Shown piece by piece: positions 51,404-60,812 of a DNA stretch of 64,000 nt (its first letter is position 1; every line of letters starts with the position of its first letter). The notes beneath the pieces are model-generated. The model had not been told where the DNA came from. It searched no databases and was given only the letters and a program-made list of their open reading frames with translations. The stretch is taken from the NCBI RefSeq assembly GCF_000526915.1, contig NZ_JAGZ01000001.1, positions 558,001 to 622,000 on the forward strand, written 5' to 3'. This DNA comes from Mycobacterium genavense ATCC 51234 (lineage in GTDB: Bacteria > Actinomycetota > Actinomycetes > Mycobacteriales > Mycobacteriaceae). Made by a program: the position numbers and the translations under genes.

Positions 51404-52573
51404 TTACCCGGCCGGCGCCAGAATCAGGCCGCTGGTGGGCACGCCGGTGCCGGAGGTGACCAGCACGTGTTCGACGTGGTCGACCTGGTTGTGCGACGTG
51501 CCACGAACCTGGCGCACCCCCTCGGTGATGCCGTTCATCCCGTGGATGTAGGCCACGCCGAGCAGCCCGCCGTTGGTGTTGATCGGGAATTCCCCGCCCA
51601 GCGACAACCGCTCGACCGTCGCGAAGTCCTTGGCTTCGCCACGCCCGCAGAAACCGAGTTCCTCGAGCTGGGTAAACACGAACGGCGTGAAATGGTCGTA
51701 GATGAACGCGGTTTGGATGTCCTGGGGCTTGAGGCCCGAGTCGCGCCACAGCCGGTCGGCGACCACGCCCATCTCCGGCAGCCCGGTGATGTCGTCGCGG
51801 TAGTAGCTGGTCATCATCTCGCCGTTGGCGGCCGCACCCTGGGCGGCGGTGGTGATGATCGCCGGCGGTTGCCGCAGGTCGCGGGCCCGTTCGGCGCTGG
51901 TCACCACCAGCGCGACCCCGCCGTCGCTTTCCTGGCAGCAATCCAGCAGTCGCAGCACGAATTCGACGATCCAGCGGGAATTCTGGTGATTCTCCAGCGT
52001 GATCGGACGTTGATAGAACCAGGCGTCGGGGTTGGTGGCGGCGTGCTTGCGGTCCACGACCGCGATGCGGCCGAAATCGGCGTTGGTGACGCCATAGGTC
52101 GACATGTAGCGCTGGGCGTGCATCGCGACCCACGCCGCGGGCGTGAGCAATCCGAACGGTGCGTAGTGCGCCATGAACAGCGGGGTCTCCGACATGTCGC
52201 GCCCGCTACCGCCGAACCAAAAACCGGAGCGTTCGTTGAACGCGCGCCAGCACACCACCACATCGGCCACCCCGGTCGCGACGGCCATCGCCGCATGCAC
52301 GACGGTGCCCGCGGCCGCGCTGCCGCCGTGCTGCACGCGGCTGAAAAACGAAAGGTCGCCGATGCCCACATTGCGGGCGATGTCGATCTCGTCGCTGGAG
52401 TCCATGGTGAAGGTGACCATGCCGTCGACGTCGCCGGGTGTCAGGCCCGCGTCGTCGAGCGCGGCGCTGACCGCCTCGCACGCCAATTGCAGCTCACTGC
52501 GCCCGGATTCCTTGGAGAATTCGGTCTGGCCGATCCCGACGATGGCCGCGGCACCCGGCAGCGTCCGACTCAT
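51404..52573 (-). CDS. Thiolase-fold lipid-transfer-type aldolase (Ltp2-like)
   Basis: A 389-residue thiolase-like protein of the SCP-x/Ltp2 kind. In M. tuberculosis Ltp2 (Rv3540c) works with the DUF35 part of ChsH2 as a retro-aldolase that releases the last side-chain fragment of cholesterol. It starts AAAIVGIGQTEFSKESGRSE; RVQHGGSAAAGTVVHAAMAV, FIYDHFTPFVFTQLEELGF and the C-terminal VLVTSGTGVPTSGLIL are typical. The usual thiolase catalytic Cys is not evident, as expected for this group. Its ATG overlaps the MaoC stop. Intact. The substrate is unknown. Confidence 0.85.
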   Translation of the reverse strand: MSRTLPGAAAIVGIGQTEFSKESGRSELQLACEAVSAALDDAGLTPGDVDGMVTFTMDSSDEIDIARNVGIGDLSFFSRVQHGGSAAAGTVVHAAMAVATGVADVVVCWRAFNERSGFWFGGSGRDMSETPLFMAHYAPFGLLTPAAWVAMHAQRYMSTYGVTNADFGRIAVVDRKHAATNPDAWFYQRPITLENHQNSRWIVEFVLRLLDCCQESDGGVALVVTSAERARDLRQPPAIITTAAQGAAANGEMMTSYYRDDITGLPEMGVVADRLWRDSGLKPQDIQTAFIYDHFTPFVFTQLEELGFCGRGEAKDFATVERLSLGGEFPINTNGGLLGVAYIHGMNGITEGVRQVRGTSHNQVDHVEHVLVTSGTGVPTSGLILAPAG

Positions 52574-53025
52574 GCGCCGGCCCCGTCGAGCAGGCTGAGG
52601 ATTGCGGTGCCCGAGACATGATCGCCCAGGCTGTTGGCGCCCCGGAAGGTCACCTCGACGAAATTCTCGCCGCCCGAGCCTTCGGTCTTGCCGGTCACGC
52701 TGCCGGTGAAGCGCAGCGGATCGTCCGGAAAGCACGGCACCCCAAGGCGACTCGACAGCTTCTTGAGCATCGCTTCGGGGCCGGCCCAGTCGGTCAGGAA
52801 GCGCACGCAATAGCCGTTGGTGGTCAGGATGTTCATAAACAGGTTGGGCGAACCCTGCTTCTTGGCGTATTCGACGTCGTGGTGCACCGGCATGAAGTCA
52901 CGCGAGGCGATCGCCCCGGCCACGATCATCGTTGTGGTGATCGGAATTTCGAGCGGGGTGACCTCGTCGCCGACGTTGATGTCGGCCCACTTCAAGGTGG
53001 TGATGCGGTTAGCGGTCGTCGTCAT
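52570..53025 (-). CDS. MaoC-like hydratase subunit (ChsH1-like)
   Basis: A 151-residue single hot-dog protein. The motif SRDFMPVHHDVEYAKKQGSP contains the Asp and His of the hydratase-2 site, followed by FMNILTTNGYCVRFLTDWAG as in ChsH1 (Rv3541c), which pairs with ChsH2 to hydrate side-chain enoyl-CoA. Its ATG overlaps the DUF35 stop and its stop overlaps the ltp2-like ATG. Intact. Confidence 0.82.
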   Translation of the reverse strand: MTTTANRITTLKWADINVGDEVTPLEIPITTTMIVAGAIASRDFMPVHHDVEYAKKQGSPNLFMNILTTNGYCVRFLTDWAGPEAMLKKLSSRLGVPCFPDDPLRFTGSVTGKTEGSGGENFVEVTFRGANSLGDHVSGTAILSLLDGAGA

Positions 53026-53441
53026 CGGGTTCCTTCTCGGTGGGTGCTGCTCGGCCGAAACTGGTGCAGCACAAGGTCATTGTCGAAAGATTGATAGAAA
53101 ACCTCGACTGGCATCCCGACCGTTACGTCGGCGGGGTCGATCTCGCACAGGTTGGACACCAGCCGCACCCCCTCGGCGAGTTCGACCAGCACCACGATGT
53201 AGGGATACTCGAAGAACGGGAACTTGGGCTCGTGCGGCATCACGTAGCTGTAGACGGTGCCGCGGCCCGACGACTCGATCGCTTCCCACTGAAGCGAACG
53301 GCAATGCGGGCACATCGGCCGCGCGGGATTGCGCAGAGCCCCACAGCCGGTGCAGCGCTGGATCAGCAGCTTGTGCTCGCGAAGCCCGTTCCAGAAGAAC
53401 TCGGTGTCCGGAGTGATGGCCGGCGCCAGCCGGGCGGTCAT
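53022..53441 (-). CDS. DUF35 OB-fold protein with zinc ribbon (ChsH2 C-terminal-like)
   Basis: A 139-residue DUF35 protein: an N-terminal helix (FFWNGLREHKLLIQRC), a rubredoxin-like zinc ribbon with Cys pairs CTGC and CPHC, then the OB fold (GRGTVYSYVMPHEPKFPFFE, IVVLVELAEGVRLVSNLCEI). In M. tuberculosis this module is the C-terminal part of ChsH2 and binds Ltp2 to form the aldolase. Here it is a separate gene coupled by 4-base overlaps on both sides. Intact. Confidence 0.85.
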   Translation of the reverse strand: MTARLAPAITPDTEFFWNGLREHKLLIQRCTGCGALRNPARPMCPHCRSLQWEAIESSGRGTVYSYVMPHEPKFPFFEYPYIVVLVELAEGVRLVSNLCEIDPADVTVGMPVEVFYQSFDNDLVLHQFRPSSTHREGTR

Positions 53442-53989
53442 GAGGTCTCCGGCTTGAAGCGCAACACCCGGAATCGCTGCCGGCCCAACACTTCGCCGTT
53501 CTGGTCGGTGTAGGTGATCACCCAGGTCAAAAAGAAGCCGGACCCTTTGGCCGTCTTCTTCTCCTCGGAGACTTCCTCGAACACCGACGTCGCGCTGATC
53601 ACGTCGCCCAGCCGGGGATAGCGTTCGATCTCGAATTCCGAGTTGGTCGCCACCGTGCTGCTGTATCCGGCGTCGTCGAGGAACGCCGTGGGGTTGTCCT
53701 TGATCTCCAGCGGCGCACCGCCGCGCTCGCGGATCCCCTCCAGCTTCGGTGACGGCATCGTCCAGGTCTGCAACATCACCGGCGGCGACACGATGCCACC
53801 GAACCGTGAGGTGGCCGCGAACTCCGGGTCAAGGTACACCGGGTTCAGGTCGTCGAGCGCGTGAGCCCAATGCCGGATCATCGGCTGGTTCACCGGATCC
53901 GGTGCCACGGTGGGCTTTCCACTCCCACCGGTGGGCTGGTTGACCAGCCCCCGCAGCTTGGCGAGGAACTCGGGATCTTGGTTGGTCAC
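53438..53989 (-). CDS. MaoC-like N-terminal hydratase domain protein (ChsH2 N-terminal-like)
   Basis: A 183-residue hot-dog protein. HWAHALDDLNPVYLDPEFAA is the hydratase-motif region, GGIVSPPVMLQTWTMPSP and the C-terminal TWVITYTDQNGEVLGRQRF fit the FAS1/MaoC N-terminal type. It would pair with the ChsH1-like protein to form an enoyl-CoA hydratase. It corresponds to the N-terminal part of ChsH2, encoded separately from its DUF35 module. Its ATG overlaps the P450 stop. Intact. Confidence 0.82.
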   Translation of the reverse strand: MTNQDPEFLAKLRGLVNQPTGGSGKPTVAPDPVNQPMIRHWAHALDDLNPVYLDPEFAATSRFGGIVSPPVMLQTWTMPSPKLEGIRERGGAPLEIKDNPTAFLDDAGYSSTVATNSEFEIERYPRLGDVISATSVFEEVSEEKKTAKGSGFFLTWVITYTDQNGEVLGRQRFRVLRFKPETS

Positions 53990-55197
53990 GTGCTGGGTCC
54001 TCCTGACTGTTCCTGGCTATTTCGGAAGCCGAGCCGCACCGGCATGCGTTTGACTCCGGGCACCATTGTGGCCCGCATCCGGTCCACGTCGCCGACCAGC
54101 TCGAGCGCCGGGAAGCGCCGCAGCAGTTCGTCGACCATGACGGTGGCCTCCAGGCGTGCGAGTTGTGCACCGATGCAGGAGTGCTCCCCGCAACCGAACG
54201 CGATGTGCGGGTTCGGATGCCGGGTCACCTTGAATTCCTCTGCGTCGGAACCGAATATCTCCTCGTCCCGGTTCGCCGAACCGTACAGCATCACCACCAC
54301 CTCACCGGCGCGGATCTGCTGACCGCGAATCTCGACATCCGACGTGGCGGTGCGGGCCATGTGCACCACCGGGCTGTTCCACCGCAACATCTCCTCGACG
54401 GCGGTCGGGATCAGCGTCGGGTCCCGCACCAGCAGCCGGTGCTGGTCGGGATGGGTGATCAGCGCGTAGGTGCCCAGCGCGATCAGGTTGCGGGTGGTTT
54501 CGTTGCCCGCGACCAGCAACAGGAACGCGAAGTTGAGCAGGTCCTCGTCGGTGAGCCGTTCGTCGTCGATCTGCGCGTCGGCCAGCACCGACAGCAGGTC
54601 GTCGCGGGGGTGGCTGCGCCGGGCGGCGATCAGTTGCCGGAAGTACTCGTAGAGCTGGCCGGCCGCCACCAACGGGTCGAGCTCGATCTCCGGATCGGCC
54701 GTTCCGGTGGCCGCATCCGACCAGGCCCGGAACTGCTCCCAGTCGTCGGGCGGGGCACCGATGAGCTCGGCGATCATTCGCGTGGGCAGCGGTGCGGCGA
54801 TCTGTTCGGCGAACTCGTGCACCGAGCCGGGCTCGACGCCGTCGAGAATGCCGGCCACGATCCCGCGGATCTTCGGCTCGAGCACCGAGACCCGGCGCCG
54901 GGTGAATCCCGCGTTGATCAGCTTGCGCAGCCGCCGGTGCCGCGGCGGGTCGGTGAAGATCAGACTGCCCGGCTGCACCGGGTAGGGCAGCTGCGGGTCG
55001 GGGATCGTGATGCCCCGGGTGGAGGTGAACAGGCCCGGGTTGCTCGACACGAAGCGGATGTCTTCGTAGCGCAGCAGCGCCCAGAAGTGGGTGACGTCGT
55101 TCCAGCACACCGGCGCCGTGGCCCGCAATTCCCGGTAGGCCGGGTACGGATCGCCCGCATAGAAGTCGGGGGAGTGCAGTGGAAAAGTGGTCGGCAC
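53986..55197 (-). CDS. Cytochrome P450 (first of two related copies)
   Basis: A 403-residue soluble bacterial P450. The I-helix motif is LLVAGNETTRN, the ExxR region follows (VEEMLRWNSPVVHMARTA), and the haem loop is FGCGEHSCIGAQLAR with the Cys ligand. The GTG at 55197 gives TTFPLHSPDFYAGDPYPAYR, aligns with the start of the second P450, and follows GGGAGG by 7 bases. An ATG at 55233 is less likely. Coupled to the MaoC gene, it presumably oxidises the compound whose side chain the downstream enzymes cleave. fdxC in the window is a possible electron donor. Confidence 0.88.
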   Translation of the reverse strand: MPTTFPLHSPDFYAGDPYPAYRELRATAPVCWNDVTHFWALLRYEDIRFVSSNPGLFTSTRGITIPDPQLPYPVQPGSLIFTDPPRHRRLRKLINAGFTRRRVSVLEPKIRGIVAGILDGVEPGSVHEFAEQIAAPLPTRMIAELIGAPPDDWEQFRAWSDAATGTADPEIELDPLVAAGQLYEYFRQLIAARRSHPRDDLLSVLADAQIDDERLTDEDLLNFAFLLLVAGNETTRNLIALGTYALITHPDQHRLLVRDPTLIPTAVEEMLRWNSPVVHMARTATSDVEIRGQQIRAGEVVVMLYGSANRDEEIFGSDAEEFKVTRHPNPHIAFGCGEHSCIGAQLARLEATVMVDELLRRFPALELVGDVDRMRATMVPGVKRMPVRLGFRNSQEQSGGPST

Positions 55198-55411
55198 GGC
55201 CTGGCCTCCCTGGCGTTCCGGCGGGATCGCCATCCGACATATTGCCGCAATGTGTCCTGCGACGTCGCGTTTACGCTGGTCCGGCCGACCCTGTCAATAC
55301 ATGCGCAACGCGGTGCAATAGCCCGGAATTCATGGGATTGGTGATTGACGTCACAAGCACAGGACGTGTACACCGGGTGTTTGGATGACCGACTGCCGGG
55401 TGAGGACGCCG
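55198..55411. promoter_or_regulatory. Divergent promoter region between P450 operon and aldehyde dehydrogenase
   Basis: This 214-bp spacer separates the minus-strand P450-MaoC-DUF35-MaoC-thiolase operon from the plus-strand aldehyde dehydrogenase and must contain both promoters. No single operator stands out by eye. The now broken TetR protein is the expected repressor. Confidence 0.3.
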
Positions 55412-56870
55412 ATGACCGAGCTGCAAACTCCGAACACTTTCGTCGACACGTACCAGCTCTACATCGACGGCCATTGGGTCGAGCCGGCCGACGGTCGCTA
55501 CGACGACATCTCCCTGTCCAGTGAGCGGGTCATCGCCACCGAACCCGACGCGAGCGTCGCGCAGGTCGGCGACGCGATCGCGGCCGCGCGCCGTGCCTTC
55601 GACAGCGGACCGTGGGGCACGATGAGCGCCGGGTGCCTGAGTCAGCTCGGCGATGCGCTGACGAAGCACGCCGACGACTTTTTCGCGCTGTCGCAGGTGG
55701 AGTGGGGCTGCATCGCCAACGAGCGCGTCATGCAGATCGACGGCGCCGGGTTCATGTCGATGCACGCCGCGGCGCTTGCCGCCGAGTTGGCCGAGCAGCC
55801 CGTCGCCGGGATGAGTGCCGGAACCACGTTGCTGCGGCACGTGCCGCTCGGCGTGGTGTCGGTGCTGACGCCGTGGAACTTCCCGCACTGCCTGAACGTC
55901 ATGAAGCTCAATCATGCTCTGGCAGCGGGCAACACCGTCGTGCTCAAGCCGTCGCCACTGACCCCGCTGGCCGGCTTGGCGCTGGCCCGACTCATCGACG
56001 AGCACACCGACATCCCGCCCGGGGTGGTCAACGTGGTCACCCCGTCGAGCGTCGAGGCGGCCAAGCTGCTGACCACCGATCCCCGCGTCGACATGGTGAG
56101 CTTCACCGGCAGCTCGGTCGTCGGCCGCGAGGTGATGTCCGCGGCCGGCGACACGATGAAGCGGATCCTGCTGGAACTTGGCGGCAAGTCGGCGAGCATC
56201 GTCCTCGACGACGCGCAGCTCACCGACGAGATGTTGCAGCAGATGCTGTTTCAGTCCTGTTCGCTGCATGCGGGGCAGGCGTGCATCCTGCACAGCCGGC
56301 CTGCTGCTTCCCGACTCGCTGCACGACGAGGTGGTCGATCGGCTCGCCGCACTGGTTCGCGAGGTCAAGGTGGGCGATCCCGCCGACCCCGAGGCGCAAA
56401 TGGGCCCGCTGATCAGCGCGGCGCAACGCGGCCGGGTCGAGGCGCACGTCGTCGGCGCGTTGAACGACGGCGCCAAGCTGGTGACCGGCGGCCGTCGTCC
56501 ACCCGGCCTGAACACCGGCTTCTACTTCGAGCCGACCATTCTGACCGGGGTGCAACCGAATTCGACCATCGCGCAAGAGGAAGTGTTGGGTCCGGTGCTG
56601 GCCGTGCTGCGCTACCGCGACGACGACGACGCGGTAGCGATCGCGAACAACTCGCAGTACGGACTGTCCGGCGCGGTGTGGGGCGGCGACGTGGACCGCG
56701 CCGTCGCCGTCGCGCGCCGCATTCGCACCGGGCAGGTCGCGGTCAACGGCGTCAGCCCTGCGGGCGCGCCGTTCGGCGGGTTCAAGCTCAGCGGGCTGGG
56801 CCGTGAGGGCGGTGGCATCGGCGGGATTCACCAGTACATGGAGACGATGGCCATCGGGGTTCCCGCATGA
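55412..56870 (+). pseudogene. NAD-dependent aldehyde dehydrogenase, one frameshift
   Basis: About 485 residues if repaired. ALDH motifs: VLTPWNFPHCLNVMKLNHAL, NTVVLKPSPLTPLA, FTGSSVVGREVM, the catalytic Glu in LLELGGKSASIV, and the catalytic Cys in HAGQACILHSR. An extra C near 56301 shifts the frame; without it the sequence continues LLLPDSLHDEVVDRLAALVR, GPLISAAQRGRVEAHV and the C-terminal PFGGFKLSGLGREGG to the stop at 56868-56870. ATG 55412 is the chosen start. It probably oxidised the aldehyde from P450 action to an acid. The break is in a two-base C run, so sequencing error is possible. Confidence 0.82.
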
Positions 56871-56955
56871 CGGGACCGGACTCCGTGTCACCGGCATCGC
56901 CTGCAAGTCCTTGCACCGCAAAGCCTTTCGCGATCGGCGACCGGATGCGCAACGC

Positions 56956-58150
56956 CTAGCCGAAGCGCACCGGCATCCGCGTGATCAACGGCAGCATCGT
57001 GGCCGGCATCCGGTCCACCTCACGTCCAGCTCCAGACCGGGAAAGCGGCCCAGCAGTTCACCGTAAAACACCGTCGCCGTCAGGCGGGCCAACTGCGCGC
57101 CGACACAAGCATGTTCGCCGCAGCCGAAGGCAATGTGCGGGTTCGGAGACCTGGTCACCTTGAATTCTTCTGCGTCGGAACCGAATACATCCTCGTCCCG
57201 ATTGGCCGAGCCGTACAGCATCACCACCAAGTCGCCCCGGGCGACCCGCTGCCCCCGGATCTCGACGTCGGTGGTCGCGGTGCGGGCCGTGTGCGTCACC
57301 GGGCTCGTCCAGCGCAGCATCTCCTCGACGGCACCCGGGATCAGCGCCGGATCCGCCACGAGTAGCCGGCGCTGGTCGGGGTGGGCAAGCAGCGCGCACG
57401 TTCCCAGGGCGAGCAGACTGCGGGTGGTTTCGATGCCGGATACCAGCAGCAGGAACGAAAAGTCAAGCAGGTCATCGTCGCTGAGCCGCAACCCGTCGGC
57501 CTCCACGCCGGCCACCACCGACAGCACGTCGCCGCCGGGATCGGTGCGGCCCGCGGCGACTCGCCGGCGGACGCAATGGTAGAGCCGGCCGGTGGTCTCG
57601 AAGGCGTCGAGATCACGGTTGGTGCCGGCGGTTCCGATCACCGCGTCGGTCCAGACCCGGAACTGCTCCCATTCGTCGCGTGCCACCCCGAGCAGCGCGG
57701 CCAGCACCCGCGCCGGCAGCGCAGCAGCGATCGTCTCGATGAAGTCGTAGGACCGGCCGGCCCGGATGCCGGCCAGTATGTCGGCGACGATCTCGCGGAT
57801 CGCCGGCTCGAGCAGCGTGCCCTGGCGGCGGGTGAAGCCGGGATTGATCAGCTTGCGCAGCTGCCGGTGCCGCGGCGGGTCGGTGAAGATGAGGCTGCTC
57901 TCCTGCACCGGGTTGGGCATGTCTCCTGCACCGGGTTGGGCATGCCCGGCACGGGAATGTTGATGCCCTTGGTGGAGGTGAACAGGGCTGGGTTCGTCGA
58001 CACGAAGCGGACGTCGTCGTAGCGCAGCAGGGCCCAGAACTTTGCGACGTCGTTCCAGCACACCGGCGCCGTCGCGCGCAGCTCTCGGTAGCCGGGGTAG
58101 GGATCGCCCGCGTAGAAGTCGGGGGAGTGCAACGGAAACGAAGTCTGCAT
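56956..58150 (-). pseudogene. Second cytochrome P450, broken by a 23-bp tandem duplication and a one-base loss
   Basis: A close relative of the P450 at 53986-55197: the start QTSFPLHSPDFYAGDPYPGY (ATG 58150), LLVSGIETTRSLLAL for the I helix, VEEMLRWTSPVTHTARTA and haem loop FGCGEHACVGAQLAR. After NIPVPGMPNPVQE an exact 23-base segment is repeated (57899-57944), which shifts the frame; downstream the protein resumes with SSLIFTDPPRHRQLRKLINP. A further base is missing near 57018 before VDRMPATMLPLITRMPVRFG and the stop at 56956-56958. The nearly identical layout to the first copy suggests an old gene duplication flanking the aldehyde dehydrogenase. Confidence 0.87.
57899..57944 (+). repeat. 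Exact 23-bp tandem duplication inside the P450 gene
   Basis: The 23-bp unit beginning TCTCCTGCACCGGG occupies 57899-57921 and is repeated without change at 57922-57944. Because 23 is not a multiple of three it disrupts the reading frame. The perfect identity indicates a recent event. Confidence 0.95.
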
Positions 58151-58251
58151 GGCCCGAGCCTTTCTGAGCCTCCCTGACCTGGTCGAGCAGCACCCTACCG
58201 AACGCGGAGCTGCCCATTTCGTAACCGGCTTATCCGTGCCAAGCTGCTGGC

Positions 58252-59160
58252 ATGGTCTTCGACATCGCCCGTCCGAAACTAGAAGGAAACGTCGCGGTTG
58301 GCGAAGACCGCCAAATCGGGTTCGCCGAATTCGGCGATCCGCAGGGGCGGGCGGTGTTCTGGCTGCACGGCACACCGGGTGCGCGCCGGCAGATACCCAC
58401 CGAGGCCCGGGTCTACGCCGAAGAACACGGCATCCGGCTGATCGGACTCGACCGCCCCGGTGTCGGTTCGTCGACGCCGCATCGCTACGCGAACATCCGG
58501 GCGTTCGCCGACGACCTGCGCGCGATCGCCGACATCCTCGGCATCGACCGGATGGCCGTGATCGGGCTGTCCGGCGGCGGCCCGTACGCACTCGCCGCCG
58601 CCGCGGTGCTGCCCGATCGTGTCGTGGCGACCGGTGTGCTCGGGGGCGTCGCGCCGTTCGTCGGTGACGAAGGGATCAGCAGCGGTCTGATGAACCTGGG
58701 CAAGCGGGTGGCGCCGCTGCTGCAACTGGGCGGCGACCCGCTGCGGATCGGCGCGAGCCTGCTGGTCCGGGCCATCCGACCGGTCGCGAATCCCGCACTG
58801 TATCTGTACGCCGCGATCTCGCCGGAGGCCGACCGGCGCCTGCTCACCCGGCCCGAGTTCGGCGCCATGTTCCTCGACGACCTGCTCAACGGCAGCCGCA
58901 AGCAGCTCGCGGCGCCGTTCAACGACGTCATCCTGTTCACCCGCGACTGGGGATTTCGGCTCGACGAGGTCAAGGTCCCGGTACGCTGGTGGCACGGCGA
59001 CAGTGACCACATCGTGCCCTTCGCCCACGGCCAACACGTGGTGGCGTTGCTGCCTGACTGTGAACTGGTCGTGCTGCCGGGCGAAAGCCACCTCGCCGGG
59101 CTGGGTCGCGGCGAAGAAATCCTGTCCACGCTGATGAAAATCTGGGATGAGCAGGGCTGA
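58252..59160 (+). CDS. Alpha/beta hydrolase (Rv1191-like)
   Basis: A 302-residue alpha/beta-hydrolase. The oxyanion region is FWLHGTPGARRQ, then LIGLDRPGVGSST, the nucleophile elbow GLSGGGPYALAAA, the acid in WWHGDSDHIVP and the catalytic His in GESHLAGLG. Start ATG 58252. It matches Rv1191, lying just upstream of fadD36. The substrate is unknown. Intact. Confidence 0.83.
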   Translation: MVFDIARPKLEGNVAVGEDRQIGFAEFGDPQGRAVFWLHGTPGARRQIPTEARVYAEEHGIRLIGLDRPGVGSSTPHRYANIRAFADDLRAIADILGIDRMAVIGLSGGGPYALAAAAVLPDRVVATGVLGGVAPFVGDEGISSGLMNLGKRVAPLLQLGGDPLRIGASLLVRAIRPVANPALYLYAAISPEADRRLLTRPEFGAMFLDDLLNGSRKQLAAPFNDVILFTRDWGFRLDEVKVPVRWWHGDSDHIVPFAHGQHVVALLPDCELVVLPGESHLAGLGRGEEILSTLMKIWDEQG

Positions 59161-59196
59161 CGGCCCGTACTTGACCATTGTCGGTAGCCTGCTGAG

Positions 59197-60608
59197 GTGC
59201 TGCTCGCATCCCTGAACGCCGACACCACAGACATCCCCGATGCGGTCAGGATCGACGGCGCCGTATTGAGTCGCAGCGACCTGGTCGGCGGGGCGACGTC
59301 GGTGGCCGAACGCGTCGCCGGCGCCCAGCGGGTGGCGTGCTGGCCACCCCGAGCGTGTCGACCGTGCTGGCGGTCACCGGCTGCCTGATCGCCGGCGTCC
59401 CGTTCGTCCCGGTGCCCTCCGATGTCGGCGCGGCCGAACGCCGCCACATGCTGACCGACTCCGGCGCGCAGGCCTGGCTGGGCCCGGCCCCGGAGGAGAC
59501 GGAGGGCCTGCCGCACATCCCGGTGCGACTGCACGCCCGCTCCTGGCATCGCTACCCGGAGCCGCCGCCGGAGGCCACCGCATTGGTCATCTACACCTCG
59601 GGCACCACGGGACTGCCCAAGGGCGTGGTGGTGAGTCGCCGGGCGATCGCGGCCGATCTGGACGCGCTGGCGCAGGCGTGGCAGTGGACCCCGGACGACG
59701 TGCTGGTGCACGGTTTGCCGCCGCTCCACATCCACCGGCTGGTGCTGGGCCTGCTCGGGTCGTTGCGGGTCGGAAATCGCTTCGTGCACAACGGGAAACC
59801 GACACCGGCCGGTTATGCCCGGGCCGCTACGGAATCGGGCGGCACCCTTTATTTCGCGGTGCCGACGGTGGGGTCGCGGGTGGTGGCCGATCGGTCGGAC
59901 GCCGCGACACTGCGATCGGCGCGGCTGCTGGTGTCGGGTAGCGCGGCGCTGCCGGTCCCGGTGTTCGACCGGCTGGAGCAGCTGACCGGGCATCGGCCCG
60001 TCGAACGCTACGGCGCCTCGGAGTCGTTGATCACCGTGTCGACCCGGGCCGACGGGGAGCGTCGCCCGGGCTGGGTCGGCCTGCCGCCGGCCGGAGTGCA
60101 GACCAGGCTGCTCGACGACGCCGGCAACTCGGTCCCGCACGACGGGGAAACCGTTGGCAAGCTTCACGTTCGGGGGCCGACCCTGTTCGACGGCTACCTG
60201 AATCGGCCGGAGGCCACCGCCGAAGTTTTCGATGCCGACGGGTGGTATCACACCGGCGATGTCGCGGTCATCGACGACGCGGGCATGCATCGCATCGTGG
60301 GTCGTGAATCGGTCGACCTGATCAAATCGGGTGGATATCGCATCGGCGCAGGCGAAATCGAGACATCCCTACTCGGGCATCCGGGCGTGCAGGAAGCAGC
60401 CGTGGTCGGTATGCCCGACGACGACCTGGGCCAGCGCATCGTGGCGTTCGTCGTCGGCTCCTGCGAACTCGACACCGACGAGCTGATTAACTTTGTCGCT
60501 CAAGACCTTTCGATAGACAAGCGACCGCGCGAAGTGCGGTTCGTGGACGCGTTGCCGCGCAACGCGATGGGTAAGGTCGTCAAGTAGCAGTTGCTGTCCG
60601 AAGGATGA
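59197..60608 (+). pseudogene. fadD36: Acyl-CoA synthetase FadD36, one frameshift and an early terminal stop
   Basis: An ANL-superfamily acyl-CoA synthetase. Start GTG 59197 (LLASLNADTTDIPDAVRIDG). A G is missing near 59337, after which the frame runs VLATPSVSTVLAVTGCLIAG, the P-loop YTSGTTGLPKGVV, RYGASESLITVSTRADGERR, GWYHTGDVAVID and the catalytic Lys in NAMGKVVK. A TAG at 60585-60587 then precedes QLLSEG and a TGA at 60606-60608. Relatives read KKQLLSEG, so the TAG replaces a Lys codon. The terminal loss is small; the N-terminal frameshift is the serious defect. Matches Rv1193. Confidence 0.85.
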
Positions 60609-60812
60609 GACGCAGAGCCATTTCTGGTAAGCAGGGTTGAGGCCGTCGTACCGCTGAGGTAACCAACACATCACAAAATGGGTTGTCAGCTGGAACTTTA
60701 ACCGACACGCAGGATATTGCCAGGTTTTCGGCGGACGAGAGTTCACTGCTTCGCATAATTTCGTCTGTGGGCATGCAGGCAAGCACACCAACGGGACAGG
60801 TAAGGATGTGCA

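Noticed and set aside
60369..60791. Minus-strand ORF over the 3' end of fadD36 and the following gap
   Set aside because: It overlaps conserved FadD36 sequence antisense and has no protein-like composition in the gap; it is a shadow.
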